The notes beneath the pieces are model-generated. The model was not told the origin of the DNA. It ran no database searches and worked only from the letters and a program-made list of their open reading frames with translations. A program made the translations under genes and the position numbers. A DNA stretch of 64,000 nt from Oscillospiraceae bacterium (GTDB taxonomy: Bacteria; Bacillota; Clostridia; Oscillospirales; CAG-272). Where the stretch lies: the NCBI GenBank assembly GCA_015063685.1, contig SVTR01000013.1, forward strand, positions 1 through 64,000. Reading direction: 5' to 3'. The stretch's first letter is position 1, and every line of letters begins with the position of its first letter. Below are positions 50,272 to 58,604 of this stretch, piece after piece.

Positions 50272-50772
50272 ATGAAATCCAAAATGCTTGTCCCCTACCG
50301 TCATGCATGGCTATTCGTAATCATCGCCATATTTTTGCTACTGGTTTTGGGATTCCTCGCCTACGCCCTCATCAAAGACAACAACGGCGGTCTCGCATTC
50401 CTATGTTTGCCGATAGCCTCTATTGTGCCGATTTCCTTGATGTTTCTGTTCAATTACGGTATCCGTATCAATTCTAAACGGATCATAGCCATTGAACAAA
50501 ACCAAATCAAGATTCTCCCATATGATGAAGTCAGGCGAATCACTGTAAGATTCATGGACGACCGGGTCACCGCCCTCATCAAAATGATGGATAACCGGGA
50601 ATATCTGTTTGTTTGGGATGCCCTCTATATGGGTTACAACTTTTGGCATACATCCCCCTTGTGGGTTAAAACAAACATAAAAAAAGATTTCGTTAGCCAA
50701 AGCGTAGCCAGTTTATCAGCTTGCGAAAAAGTTCTTATTCAAGATTGCCGTAAAAACAAAGGGCATCTCTAA
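50272..50772 (+). CDS. Two-pass membrane protein with a PH-like soluble tail; end formed by a MITE fragment
   Basis: 166 residues. Hydrophobic segments at about 12-34 and 42-62, then a beta-rich tail (R-I-I-A-I-E-Q-N-Q-I-K-I-L-P-Y-D-E-V) of the bacterial PH type. The last codons K-G-H-L and the TAA stop are encoded by gggcatctctaaa, the outer end of the MITE family, so the reading frame was probably cut short by an insertion. AT-rich like the gene before it. Function unknown. Confidence 0.7.
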   Translation: MKSKMLVPYRHAWLFVIIAIFLLLVLGFLAYALIKDNNGGLAFLCLPIASIVPISLMFLFNYGIRINSKRIIAIEQNQIKILPYDEVRRITVRFMDDRVTALIKMMDNREYLFVWDALYMGYNFWHTSPLWVKTNIKKDFVSQSVASLSACEKVLIQDCRKNKGHL

Positions 50773-50773
50773 A
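50761..50773. repeat. MITE-end fragment forming a stop codon
   Basis: gggcatctctaaa, identical to the 13-bp terminal repeat of copy A; no further element sequence follows. Confidence 0.6.
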
Positions 50774-50799
50774 ATTAACATTGTGAAAGGAGCCCTAGC

Positions 50800-52125
50800 A
50801 TGTCCCCCTTCATCATTGCTATCATCCTCTTTGCCATCACCTATGTCCTTCTCTTTTCCCTGCCGAAATTTCGCTCCTACATAGCCCTCTGCTCGGCGGT
50901 GATCTTCTCGGTGTGGCTGACCTTCTTCTGCGCTGACATCGAGTTCGGTCTCGGTACCATCGTAGGCGCCATTGACTTCAACATCCTCATGATGATCGCG
51001 GGCACCATGGGTATCGTGACCCTGTTCATTGAATCTAAAATGCCCATGCGCATTGCCGACGTGATGCTGTCCAAGTTTGGGAACGTCAAGATGGCCATCG
51101 TGGCTATGGCGGTGCTGGCGGGCGTGGTGTCGGCCTTTGTGGATAACGTGGCCACCGTGCTGATGATCGCCCCCATCGCTTTGGCGGTGTGCAAAAAGCA
51201 AAATATTTCCCCCGTGCCTGCCATCATTTCCATTGCAGTCTCGTCGAATCTGCAGGGGGCGGCAACCCTGGTGGGTGACACCACATCCATTCTTTTGGGT
51301 GGCTACGCTGACATGACCTTCTTTGATTTCTTCTGGTTCCGCGGCCGTCCCGGTATCTTCTGGGCGGTGGAGCTGGGCGCGGCTTTGACCGTGGTAATCC
51401 TTCTGTTCCTTTTCCGCAAGGAAACCAGCCCTCTGAAGCTGACCGATCGCACGGAGGTCAAGGATTACGTCCCTTCCTTCCTCATGGTGGGCGTGGTGGT
51501 TGCGCTGATCCTGGCCTCCTTCATCCCCGAGCCTACCGAGGGCGCACTCCTGACCCTCTACAATCTCCGCAACGGTATCATCTGCATGGTGCTGCTCGTT
51601 GTGGGTATCGTGGTCAATCTTTGCCGTACCAAGAAGTTTGATTCTACCAAAAACGTGTTCAAGGAAATGGACTACCAAACCCTGCTCCTGTTGGCTTCCC
51701 TGTTCGTGGTCATCCAGGGTATCACCTCGGCGGGTGTCATTGACAAGCTGGCCGAGGGTCTTGTGGCCATTGGGGGTGGCAGTTTGTTCCTCACGTATAC
51801 CGTTATCGTTTTCGCCTCCGTGCTGATCTCCGCCGTAGTTGACAACATCCCCTATGTGCTGACCATGCTCCCCGTGGTGACCAGTGTTGCGGCGGGTATG
51901 GGCGTGGAGCCTTACGTTCTCTACTTTGGTCTGCTGGTTGGCGCGACTCTGGGCGGCAACATCACCCCCATCGGTGCCAGCGCGAATATCACGGGTATCG
52001 GAATCTTGCGCAAGGAGGGGCATGAGGTCAAAGCAAAGGACTTCATGAAGATCAGCGTGCCGTTTACCTTGACGGCGGTTTTGTCAGGTTATCTGTTTAT
52101 ATGGATTTTCTGGGGGTTGCTGTGA
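50800..52125 (+). CDS. ArsB/NhaD-type (ion transporter superfamily) anion permease
   Basis: 441 residues, about eleven hydrophobic segments. Family features: I-M-M-I-A-G-T-M-G near 66, V-D-N-V-A-T-V-L-M-I near 115, S-S-N-L-Q-G-A-A-T-L near 147 and in the second half V-V-D-N-I-P-Y-V-L and G-G-N-I-T-P-I-G-A-S-A-N near 385. Two inverted halves, as in the IT superfamily. Could move arsenite, sodium/proton or dicarboxylates; no ars genes are nearby, so arsenic resistance is not claimed. Confidence 0.88.
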   Translation: MSPFIIAIILFAITYVLLFSLPKFRSYIALCSAVIFSVWLTFFCADIEFGLGTIVGAIDFNILMMIAGTMGIVTLFIESKMPMRIADVMLSKFGNVKMAIVAMAVLAGVVSAFVDNVATVLMIAPIALAVCKKQNISPVPAIISIAVSSNLQGAATLVGDTTSILLGGYADMTFFDFFWFRGRPGIFWAVELGAALTVVILLFLFRKETSPLKLTDRTEVKDYVPSFLMVGVVVALILASFIPEPTEGALLTLYNLRNGIICMVLLVVGIVVNLCRTKKFDSTKNVFKEMDYQTLLLLASLFVVIQGITSAGVIDKLAEGLVAIGGGSLFLTYTVIVFASVLISAVVDNIPYVLTMLPVVTSVAAGMGVEPYVLYFGLLVGATLGGNITPIGASANITGIGILRKEGHEVKAKDFMKISVPFTLTAVLSGYLFIWIFWGLL

Positions 52126-52197
52126 TTCACGCCCGAAGGGCAGTACCCCACAAAATCGCTACCCTAAAGTAATTGCGATATGCCCTACGGGCGTGAA
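52126..52197. repeat. Inverted repeat between the permease and the phosphoesterase
   Basis: ttcacgcccgaagggca (52126-52142) and tgccctacgggcgtgaa (52181-52197) pair at 16 of 17 positions across a 38-base loop. No T run follows, so a processing or regulatory hairpin or a small mobile relic is as likely as a terminator. Confidence 0.6.
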
Positions 52198-52208
52198 AGG
52201 AACCAACC

Positions 52209-53033
52209 ATGAATATCATCTACACCACCCTCAACATCGGTGCCGCCGCGCCCTTCCAGATCATCCACCTCTCCGACACCCATCTGACCTATGCCGATCT
52301 CCGCGACGGCCAGCGCAAGGTGGATCTCGTGGACTGGCGGCTGCCCTCCTTCCCCAACGCCGAAAATGTGTTGGCCGAGGCGGGGGATCTGTCCCGCGAG
52401 CTGAACGCCCCCATCTTCCATACGGGGGATCTCATCGACTTCGTATCCCTGGCCAACTTGGAGGCGGTGAAGGCCTTCACCGATACTCACGACGTCTACA
52501 TGGCCACGGGCAACCATGAGTTCTCCCTCTACGTGGGGGAGGCCAAGGAGGACGCGGCCTACCGCAATCAAAGCTTGCCCGCGGTGCAGGCTTGCTTTAA
52601 GAACAACATCCGTATGGATTCCCGTGTGGTGAACGGGGTCAACTTTGTGGCTCTGGATAACGGGTATTACCTCTTTGAGCCTGAGCAGTTTGAGTTTTTG
52701 AAGGGGGAGGTGGAGAAGGGGCTGCCTATCGTATTGATGATGCACACCCCGCTGTACGATCCCAAGTTCTACGAGCGCATGATGAGCTACTGTCCCTGCG
52801 CTTACCTCATGGGGGTGCCCGAGGAGCTGATGCAGGGTTATCCCCCCGATCGGTACGTCCAGCAGAAGGCGGACGGAGTGACCTTGGAGATGATGGAATA
52901 CATCGCGAAGGAGCCGCTCATCAAGTACATCCTGACGGGGCATCAGCATTTCGATTTTGAGAGTATGTACGCCGAGAGGATCCCCCAGATCGAGACGGGG
53001 ATGGAGACGGCGAGGGTGATTGAGTTCGTTTGA
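52209..53033 (+). CDS. Calcineurin-like metallophosphoesterase
   Basis: 274 residues. Metal motifs in order: L-S-D-T-H-L near 24, H-T-G-D-L-I-D near 77, T-G-N-H-E-F near 101, M-M-H-T-P near 179 and T-G-H-Q-H near 245. No signal peptide. Substrate cannot be predicted; related proteins act on cyclic nucleotides or phospholipids. Start follows GAAAGGAACC. High-GC codon use, like the permease before it. Confidence 0.88.
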   Translation: MNIIYTTLNIGAAAPFQIIHLSDTHLTYADLRDGQRKVDLVDWRLPSFPNAENVLAEAGDLSRELNAPIFHTGDLIDFVSLANLEAVKAFTDTHDVYMATGNHEFSLYVGEAKEDAAYRNQSLPAVQACFKNNIRMDSRVVNGVNFVALDNGYYLFEPEQFEFLKGEVEKGLPIVLMMHTPLYDPKFYERMMSYCPCAYLMGVPEELMQGYPPDRYVQQKADGVTLEMMEYIAKEPLIKYILTGHQHFDFESMYAERIPQIETGMETARVIEFV

Positions 53034-53057
53034 TGATTAGTTGAAAGGAGCCTCACC

Positions 53058-53762
53058 ATGACCTACGCCATTGTCAAGACCGCCGATAACACCACCTACA
53101 TATCCCCCCTCTTTGCCATCAAGTTTGCGGGAGGAGAATCCGCCGCCATCGGATTGGATCCTTCCCTTTCCTACGTGCAAAGGCTGGATCTTTGGCTGCG
53201 CGTGTGGGAGGAGGGATATCCGCATCCCAGGTCGATCCGCAGTCTGTACATTGTTTCCAACGAGTACGGCGATGCCCAAAAGAAATGGAGCGGTTTGGAT
53301 TGGTTGCTGAATGACCAAGACCTCATGGAGAGGTTTCTCGCCGGGGACAAGCTCCCCTTGACCGAGGACAACCGCTTTGCCCCCTACACCGCCCCCATCA
53401 CTCTGCCGGATTGGTTTGAGCTGAAGACCCAAACCGATGCCGCGTCTCTGGAAACCGTATCCTTTCACTTTCATGATGCTGAGCCCATCGCTTGCACCGA
53501 GACGGATACGGATCTTACGGTCACTCTGGACACCACTTGGGGGTGTATCATCACGGTGCGCTTCTGCGGTGTCACCAAAGAAACCTTCAAGAAAAAGGTT
53601 GGCTTGATTCTGGATTCAAAAATTGAAAAGGCGGAGAACGGCCTCACCTTTACCGTCCTGAACGGATACGGCGGTTGGATCAACAGGCCGGAGTTTGATA
53701 TCCCCGTTGAAAACGCTTACGTTACATGCCAAAAGATTCTTTGGCATATCGAAATTGATTGA
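53058..53762 (+). CDS. Protein of unknown function
   Basis: 234 residues after GAAAGGAGCC. N-terminal part with F-A-G-G-E-S-A and a helix S-Y-V-Q-R-L-D-L-W-L-R-V-W-E-E; the second half is strand-rich (L-E-T-V-S-F-H-F-H-D-A, D-L-T-V-T-L-D-T-T-W-G). No signal peptide, no membrane segment. I do not recognise it. Neighbours give no pathway. Confidence 0.6.
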   Translation: MTYAIVKTADNTTYISPLFAIKFAGGESAAIGLDPSLSYVQRLDLWLRVWEEGYPHPRSIRSLYIVSNEYGDAQKKWSGLDWLLNDQDLMERFLAGDKLPLTEDNRFAPYTAPITLPDWFELKTQTDAASLETVSFHFHDAEPIACTETDTDLTVTLDTTWGCIITVRFCGVTKETFKKKVGLILDSKIEKAENGLTFTVLNGYGGWINRPEFDIPVENAYVTCQKILWHIEID

Positions 53763-53792
53763 ATATAACGACACGAACGAAAGGAACCCACC

Positions 53793-54935
53793 ATGCTCCC
53801 CTGCCCCTACGCGAAAAAATGCGGAGGCTGCTCCCTCCAGAACCTCCCCTATGAAGAACAGCTCCACTTGAAGCAGGCCAAGCTGATAAAGCTCCTTGGC
53901 CGTTTTGGGCGTGTGGAGGAGATCATCGGCATGGAGGATCCCACCCACTACCGCAACAAGATCCAGGCGGCCTTCCGCTCGAAAAGCGGTAAGGTGGTAT
54001 CGGGAGTGTACCAATCCGCCTCCCGCCGCATCGTGGAGGTGGAGTCCTGTATGCTGGAGGACGAGTGCGCCGCGCCCATTTTGGCTACCGTCCGCAAGCT
54101 CTGCGCTTCCATGAAGATCCGCCCCTATGATCTGGAATTGGGTCAGGGCTTTTTGCGGCACGTGCTGATCCGCAAGGGGTTTGTCAGCGGTGAGATCATG
54201 GTGGTGCTGGTGACGACAAAAGGCGAGTTCCGCTCGGAGCGATCCTTTGTCAATGAGCTTTTGCGCCGCCATCCCGAGATCACCACGGTGGTACGGAATA
54301 TCAATCCCACCGACACCGCCCTGTTTCTGGGGAGTGAGAGCCACACCCTTTATGGTGAGGGGTACATCACCGACCGTCTGTGCGGGCTGGAGTTCCGCAT
54401 CAGTCCCCGCTCCTTCTACCAGGTCAATCCCATCCAGACCGAGGTCCTGTACGGCAAGGCCAAGGAGTTCGCTGGGCTGACGGGCCAGGAGACGGTGATC
54501 GACGCCTACTGCGGCACGGGGACCATTGGACTGACCGTGGCCTCGGAGGCGAAGGAGGTGATTGGCGTTGAGGTGAACAAGGACGCGGTCGCCGATGCTA
54601 TGGAGAACGCCAAGCGCAACGGAGTGGCCAACGCCGTCTTCCACGCCGCCGACGCGGGGGATTTCATGTCCGAGATGGCAGAGCGCGGCGAGTCTGCCGA
54701 AGTGGTCATCACCGATCCGCCAAGAGCGGGGTGCAGCGGGAAATTTCTGCACAGCCTCATGAAGCTGGCCCCCAAGCGGGTGGTGTACGTGTCCTGCAAC
54801 CCCGAGACCTTGGCGCGGGATCTGTACACGCTGGTCAAAGGGGGGTATAAGGTGAGGAAGATTCAGCCGGTGGATATGTTTCCGTTTACCTCCCATGCAG
54901 AAGTGGTCGTGTCATTAGAACGAAAAATCCTGTAA
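53793..54935 (+). CDS. 23S rRNA (uracil-C5)-methyltransferase RlmD family, copy 2, no TRAM domain
   Basis: 380 residues. Starts directly at the FeS region: C-P-Y-A-K-K-C-G-G-C at 4-13. SAM-binding A-Y-C-G-T-G-T-I-G-L near 240, D-P-P-R-A-G near 310 and catalytic C in V-Y-V-S-C-N-P-E-T near 331. Lacks the TRAM domain of copy 1 (48061). Both copies keep all catalytic residues, so they probably methylate different uridines; in other bacteria such pairs split rRNA sites or rRNA and tRNA. Confidence 0.88.
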   Translation: MLPCPYAKKCGGCSLQNLPYEEQLHLKQAKLIKLLGRFGRVEEIIGMEDPTHYRNKIQAAFRSKSGKVVSGVYQSASRRIVEVESCMLEDECAAPILATVRKLCASMKIRPYDLELGQGFLRHVLIRKGFVSGEIMVVLVTTKGEFRSERSFVNELLRRHPEITTVVRNINPTDTALFLGSESHTLYGEGYITDRLCGLEFRISPRSFYQVNPIQTEVLYGKAKEFAGLTGQETVIDAYCGTGTIGLTVASEAKEVIGVEVNKDAVADAMENAKRNGVANAVFHAADAGDFMSEMAERGESAEVVITDPPRAGCSGKFLHSLMKLAPKRVVYVSCNPETLARDLYTLVKGGYKVRKIQPVDMFPFTSHAEVVVSLERKIL

Positions 54936-54993
54936 GTACCCTTCATAACAAACTTAATATAGATTGTAAAAAGTATAAAGAAAGGATCCCGTC

Positions 54994-55674
54994 ATGAATA
55001 TTCTCTTCATTGGCAATAGCTACACGTATTTCTTCGACCTTCCCTCCCTTTTCGCAGATCTGTGTCGCGTCAACGGTCATGACGTCCGCGTGGATTCGGT
55101 CACCGCCGGCGGCCGTGAGCTGCACGAGTGTCTTGACGAGACTCACGAAAAGCTCCATCCCACCGACGGGCTGGCTGTCCGTATCGCTGAACTGCTCGGT
55201 GAGGTAAAATATGACGTGCTGATCCTCCAGGAGCAGTCCTGTCTTCCCTATCATAACACCGAGCTGTTCTGCGCGGGTGCCCAGGGGCTTGCCTCCATCG
55301 TGGGGGCTGACCGCACGGTCATGTACGCTACTTGGGGACGCATGGACGGCAGCGAGGATCTTGCCTACTTCGGCTGGACCCGTGAGTCCATGACTAAAGG
55401 CTTGTACGACGCTTACTGCAAGGCCGCCGAGCTGATCCACGGCGAGGTGTCCCCCGTGGGTCTGTGCTTCGCAAAAGCCGTGGCGACCGCGCCCGAGATC
55501 AACCTGTACGATCCCGACAAGTCCCATCCCTCCTATGCGGGGAGCTGTGTGGCCGCGCTGTGCCACTACAAGACGGTGTTTAGAGAGATGCCTCGTGATC
55601 TGTCAACGCTGAAGCTGGATGGCACGGTGGCGGAAAAGCTGACCGCCATTGTGGACAATATCGCAGGCGAATAA
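54994..55674 (+). CDS. SGNH/GDSL-type hydrolase, DUF4886-like
   Basis: 226 residues. Block I G-N-S-Y-T at 7-11 holds the nucleophile Ser; block V is D-K-S-H-P-S-Y-A-G near 172 with the Asp-His pair. No signal peptide. Acts as an esterase or deacetylase on an unknown substrate; the pectin-acetylesterase-like gene further on hints at sugar esters. Start follows AAAGGATC. Confidence 0.82.
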   Translation: MNILFIGNSYTYFFDLPSLFADLCRVNGHDVRVDSVTAGGRELHECLDETHEKLHPTDGLAVRIAELLGEVKYDVLILQEQSCLPYHNTELFCAGAQGLASIVGADRTVMYATWGRMDGSEDLAYFGWTRESMTKGLYDAYCKAAELIHGEVSPVGLCFAKAVATAPEINLYDPDKSHPSYAGSCVAALCHYKTVFREMPRDLSTLKLDGTVAEKLTAIVDNIAGE

Positions 55675-55686
55675 ATCAAGGCAACT

Positions 55687-55986
55687 ATGAACGAACTGGA
55701 ATGGATCTACGATCAACGGAAAGACATATATGATCTGACCTTGACCACCACGGCGGCGCTGGATGACGGCTATACCATTGACGTTCCAGTGATCCGCGGT
55801 ATAGGCGCCGACCGACGGTTTGATCTATATAAAGAAAGCGAAGGCGACACGGTGTTCGTTTTCTCTGTGGAATTTTTCTTCAAAGACGGTCAAGACAGAT
55901 ACAGCCACGGGCATCCCTATGACATAGATGATGCACTTGGATACATGGATCGGTTCCTGTCGGGTACATCCTTCTTTGACAAATAG
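55687..55986 (+). CDS. Small protein of unknown function
   Basis: 99 residues; starts 12 bases after the previous stop with no clear ribosome binding site, so coupling is likely. Reads as mixed alpha/beta: I-Y-D-L-T-L-T-T-T, E-G-D-T-V-F-V-F-S-V-E-F-F-F and a helix D-D-A-L-G-Y-M-D-R-F-L. Acidic. Not recognised. Next gene begins nine bases later. Confidence 0.58.
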   Translation: MNELEWIYDQRKDIYDLTLTTTAALDDGYTIDVPVIRGIGADRRFDLYKESEGDTVFVFSVEFFFKDGQDRYSHGHPYDIDDALGYMDRFLSGTSFFDK

Positions 55987-55994
55987 GAGTTTTC

Positions 55995-57050
55995 ATGAAG
56001 TTCTACAAACACCCCACCACCATAGAAGGCTACAACGCCCACCGTACTTTATATAAAGCGCTGGATAAAAAGGAAAAGCGGCAATACAAAAAAGCCAAAT
56101 TTTTCGGTTTTATCGGAAAGATTGTGTCTCTCCTGACTGTCTGTCTCTGTATGGTTGTGGCTATACAGGTTTCAAATTTGATCCGCCCCTTTGCCGACGG
56201 TGTCTTTTTTTACATACTGAACGGAATCATTAAGTTTCTGTTCCGCGTTTGCTGTTTTATCGTTTCGCTAATCCTTTCCGTTTTGGTGGCCCTTCCCTTG
56301 TGGAATATGGGAGCAAAACATCAAAAGGAACAAAAAGACATCCTGCGATTCAAGGCCACCGAGCATCTGCGGACAGCCTACAAGCTCACCGAGCCTTGTC
56401 TCGTGACCAAGTGCTACGAGTGCTTGAACGACGCCAAATTCAACCTGCACGACGTTTGTGTCTTTTTTGTGGGAGACGAGCTTCGCATCACCACCAATCT
56501 GCTTCACGGCTTCTTTAATCCCGTCAATGATCTTGGATGTTATATGTTTTCAAAGGATGAAGTGACCGTCACCATGATCCCCTACAAGGAAACCGTTGCC
56601 GCAAAGCTCGCCTGCTCCGAGATCACCTTTATCCTCGGCCAGAGGGCTTACAAATTTATCAAAAAGAACTTTACGAAACTCCAAGGAGCATCTACTATGA
56701 CCATTCCCGGTACACATTTGATGAAATTACAGCCTGCCCCTTTTGCCGCCATTCAAAGCGGCCACAAGACCCTTGAGCTTCGCCTCAACGACGGCAAGCG
56801 GCAGAAGATCAAGGTGGGGGACACCATTGTGTTTACCCAGACCGAGACGGGGGAGACCCTTCGTGCCGCTGTGTCAGATATTCGCAAGTACCCCGATTTT
56901 GAGGCTATGTACGGGGTCGAAGATCCCATCGCCATGGGATATAGCGAGGGAGAGACGGCGGATCCCAAGGATATGAGCCAATACTATACGGAGGATGAGA
57001 TCAAGAGATATGGCACTTTAGCCATTGAGATCAAAAAGATAGAAGCATGA
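55995..57050 (+). CDS. Fusion of a membrane protein with an ASCH-domain protein
   Basis: 351 residues. Residues 1-235: two hydrophobic segments at about 36-60 and 70-95, then a soluble region. Residues 235-351: an ASCH domain (M-K-L-Q-P-A-P-F, H-K-T-L-E-L-R-L-N-D-G-K-R and V-G-D-T-I-V-F), a fold that binds RNA. At the junction an intact ribosome binding site AAGGAG precedes an in-frame ATG at 56697, so the ASCH part can also be made alone. The upstream part appears to have lost its stop. The next gene overlaps its stop (ATGA). Confidence 0.78.
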   Translation: MKFYKHPTTIEGYNAHRTLYKALDKKEKRQYKKAKFFGFIGKIVSLLTVCLCMVVAIQVSNLIRPFADGVFFYILNGIIKFLFRVCCFIVSLILSVLVALPLWNMGAKHQKEQKDILRFKATEHLRTAYKLTEPCLVTKCYECLNDAKFNLHDVCVFFVGDELRITTNLLHGFFNPVNDLGCYMFSKDEVTVTMIPYKETVAAKLACSEITFILGQRAYKFIKKNFTKLQGASTMTIPGTHLMKLQPAPFAAIQSGHKTLELRLNDGKRQKIKVGDTIVFTQTETGETLRAAVSDIRKYPDFEAMYGVEDPIAMGYSEGETADPKDMSQYYTEDEIKRYGTLAIEIKKIEA

Positions 57051-58513
57051 ACTTACCCGAAGCCTTTGCCGCACGCATGAAAGTCATGCTGGGCGACGAT
57101 TTTGAAGCGTTTCTTGCCGCTTACGATCGTCCCAACACCCCTGCCCTGCGGCTCAATCCCATGAAAATCATTAAAAATACCGATACGGACAAGCCCCTGC
57201 TTCCCTCCATGAGACAGCCTGTGCCGTGGGCGGCTCACGGATATTATTTTGATCCCGACGCCGAGCTTCGCCCCGGTAAGCATCCCTACCACGAGGCGGG
57301 CGTGTACTACATACAGGAGGCCAGCGCCATGATTCCCGCGTCTCTTTGCCCTCCCGCACCGGGGGACAAGGTGCTGGATCTCTGCGCCGCGCCCGGAGGC
57401 AAATCCACCCAGTTGGCCGCCGCTTTGGGCGGTCGGGGATTGCTTGTGGCTAATGAGATCCATCCACAGCGCGCTTTAATCCTGTCCCAGAACGTCGAGC
57501 GCATGGGGATCGTGAACGCTGTGGTGACCAATCACGCGCCTCATGAGTTGGCGGGTCACTTTCCTGCCTTCTTTGACAAGATCGTTGTGGACGCACCTTG
57601 CTCGGGCGAGGGGATGTTCCGCAAGGAGGAGCAGGCACTCACCATGTGGAGTCAGGACAACGTGGACCTGTGCGCCGCGCGGCAGAAGGAAATTTTAGCG
57701 TCTGCCGCAGAGATGCTGGCCCCCGACGGCTACCTGACCTATTCCACCTGCACCTTTGCCCCCGAGGAAAACGAGGGTGTGATCCTGGATTTCCTCACAT
57801 CTCATCCCGAATTTGAGGTGGTGGAGCCTGTGAATCCTGCGGTGCTTACCTGCATTGAACGGGGATTCATTGACCGAGGAAACCCCGATTGGGTTGAGGG
57901 CGGTGAGGCTTACGCTGACGCACTCCGCAAGACCGTCCGTCTGTTCCCTCACCACGCCGATGGCGAGGGACATTTTGCCGCGCTACTGCACAAGTCGGCT
58001 GACGCGCCCGCAGAGGCGGCCAAAACCAAGGATCAAGGTAAGCCCAAGCGCCAGGACAAGGACGTGGGTAAGGGTCAAATGACCGGTCATCTGACCGCAG
58101 ACAAGGCTTACAAGCTGTTTGAACTATTCGCCAAGGACGTGACCCAAGAGGCTTTGGACGGTGTTCCCTGTCTCTTTGGTGACCAACTCTATCTGTGTCC
58201 CCACGAGCTTCCCGCGCCGCCCAAGGGGCTTCGCATTCTGCGCCATGGGTTGCATTTAGGAACGATCAAGAGTGACCGCTTCGAGCCCTCCCACACGCTG
58301 GCTTTGGCGTTGGATACGCATGAAGCCAAGAAGTCCTTTGCTGTCGATTTTCCTTCTGCCCAAGCCTATCTCCACGGTGACGTGATCCCTTGCCGGGATG
58401 AGAAGGGGTGGTACCTCGTCACCATGGACGGCTTTGCCCTGGGCTGGGGCAAGGCCAGCGGAGGGATGATGAAGAACCATTATCCCAAAGGCTTGAGAAA
58501 ACCGTATACATAA
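57047..58513 (+). CDS. rsmF: 16S rRNA m5C methyltransferase, RsmF/NOL1-NOP2-Sun family
   Basis: 488 residues. SAM-binding L-C-A-A-P-G-G-K-S-T near 112, D-A-P-C-S-G-E-G-M-F near 182 (first catalytic Cys) and Y-S-T-C-T-F-A-P-E-E-N-E near 230 (second Cys); C-terminal domain of the RsmF-type after residue 350, joined by a lysine-rich linker at 330-345. Start overlaps the ASCH fusion stop by ATGA. The combination with an ASCH protein makes an RNA-related role for that protein plausible. Confidence 0.9.
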   Translation: MNLPEAFAARMKVMLGDDFEAFLAAYDRPNTPALRLNPMKIIKNTDTDKPLLPSMRQPVPWAAHGYYFDPDAELRPGKHPYHEAGVYYIQEASAMIPASLCPPAPGDKVLDLCAAPGGKSTQLAAALGGRGLLVANEIHPQRALILSQNVERMGIVNAVVTNHAPHELAGHFPAFFDKIVVDAPCSGEGMFRKEEQALTMWSQDNVDLCAARQKEILASAAEMLAPDGYLTYSTCTFAPEENEGVILDFLTSHPEFEVVEPVNPAVLTCIERGFIDRGNPDWVEGGEAYADALRKTVRLFPHHADGEGHFAALLHKSADAPAEAAKTKDQGKPKRQDKDVGKGQMTGHLTADKAYKLFELFAKDVTQEALDGVPCLFGDQLYLCPHELPAPPKGLRILRHGLHLGTIKSDRFEPSHTLALALDTHEAKKSFAVDFPSAQAYLHGDVIPCRDEKGWYLVTMDGFALGWGKASGGMMKNHYPKGLRKPYT

Positions 58514-58528
58514 TTTGATGCATCCGGA

Positions 58529-58553
58529 GCATCTTACAAAACTCATCGCACGA
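58529..58553. repeat. MITE-end fragment
   Basis: gcatcttacaaaactcatcg followed by cacga matches the right part of the terminal repeat (gcatctctaaaaactcatcg) with a few changes; only this end is present, in the spacer after rsmF. Confidence 0.65.
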
Positions 58554-58604
58554 AGAAGTAACTTGCTTTCTATTGTTTTTTCTCAAAAAGGAGACTCATG
58601 ATTT

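Noticed and set aside
50716..52023. 435-codon open frame on the minus strand
   Set aside because: It is the antisense shadow of the GC-rich permease gene; the protein is full of His, Gly and Gln repeats, has no domain and no ribosome binding site.
50800..52125. Arsenic resistance locus
   Set aside because: Only the broad permease family fits; no arsR, arsC or arsA lies nearby.
53616..54896. 426-codon open frame on the minus strand
   Set aside because: Antisense of the second RlmD gene, whose catalytic motifs are clear; the minus product shows no domain.
55579..55592. Further MITE end (tttagagagatgcc)
   Set aside because: Lies within the SGNH hydrolase gene in conserved reading frame and has an extra pair of bases; likely chance.
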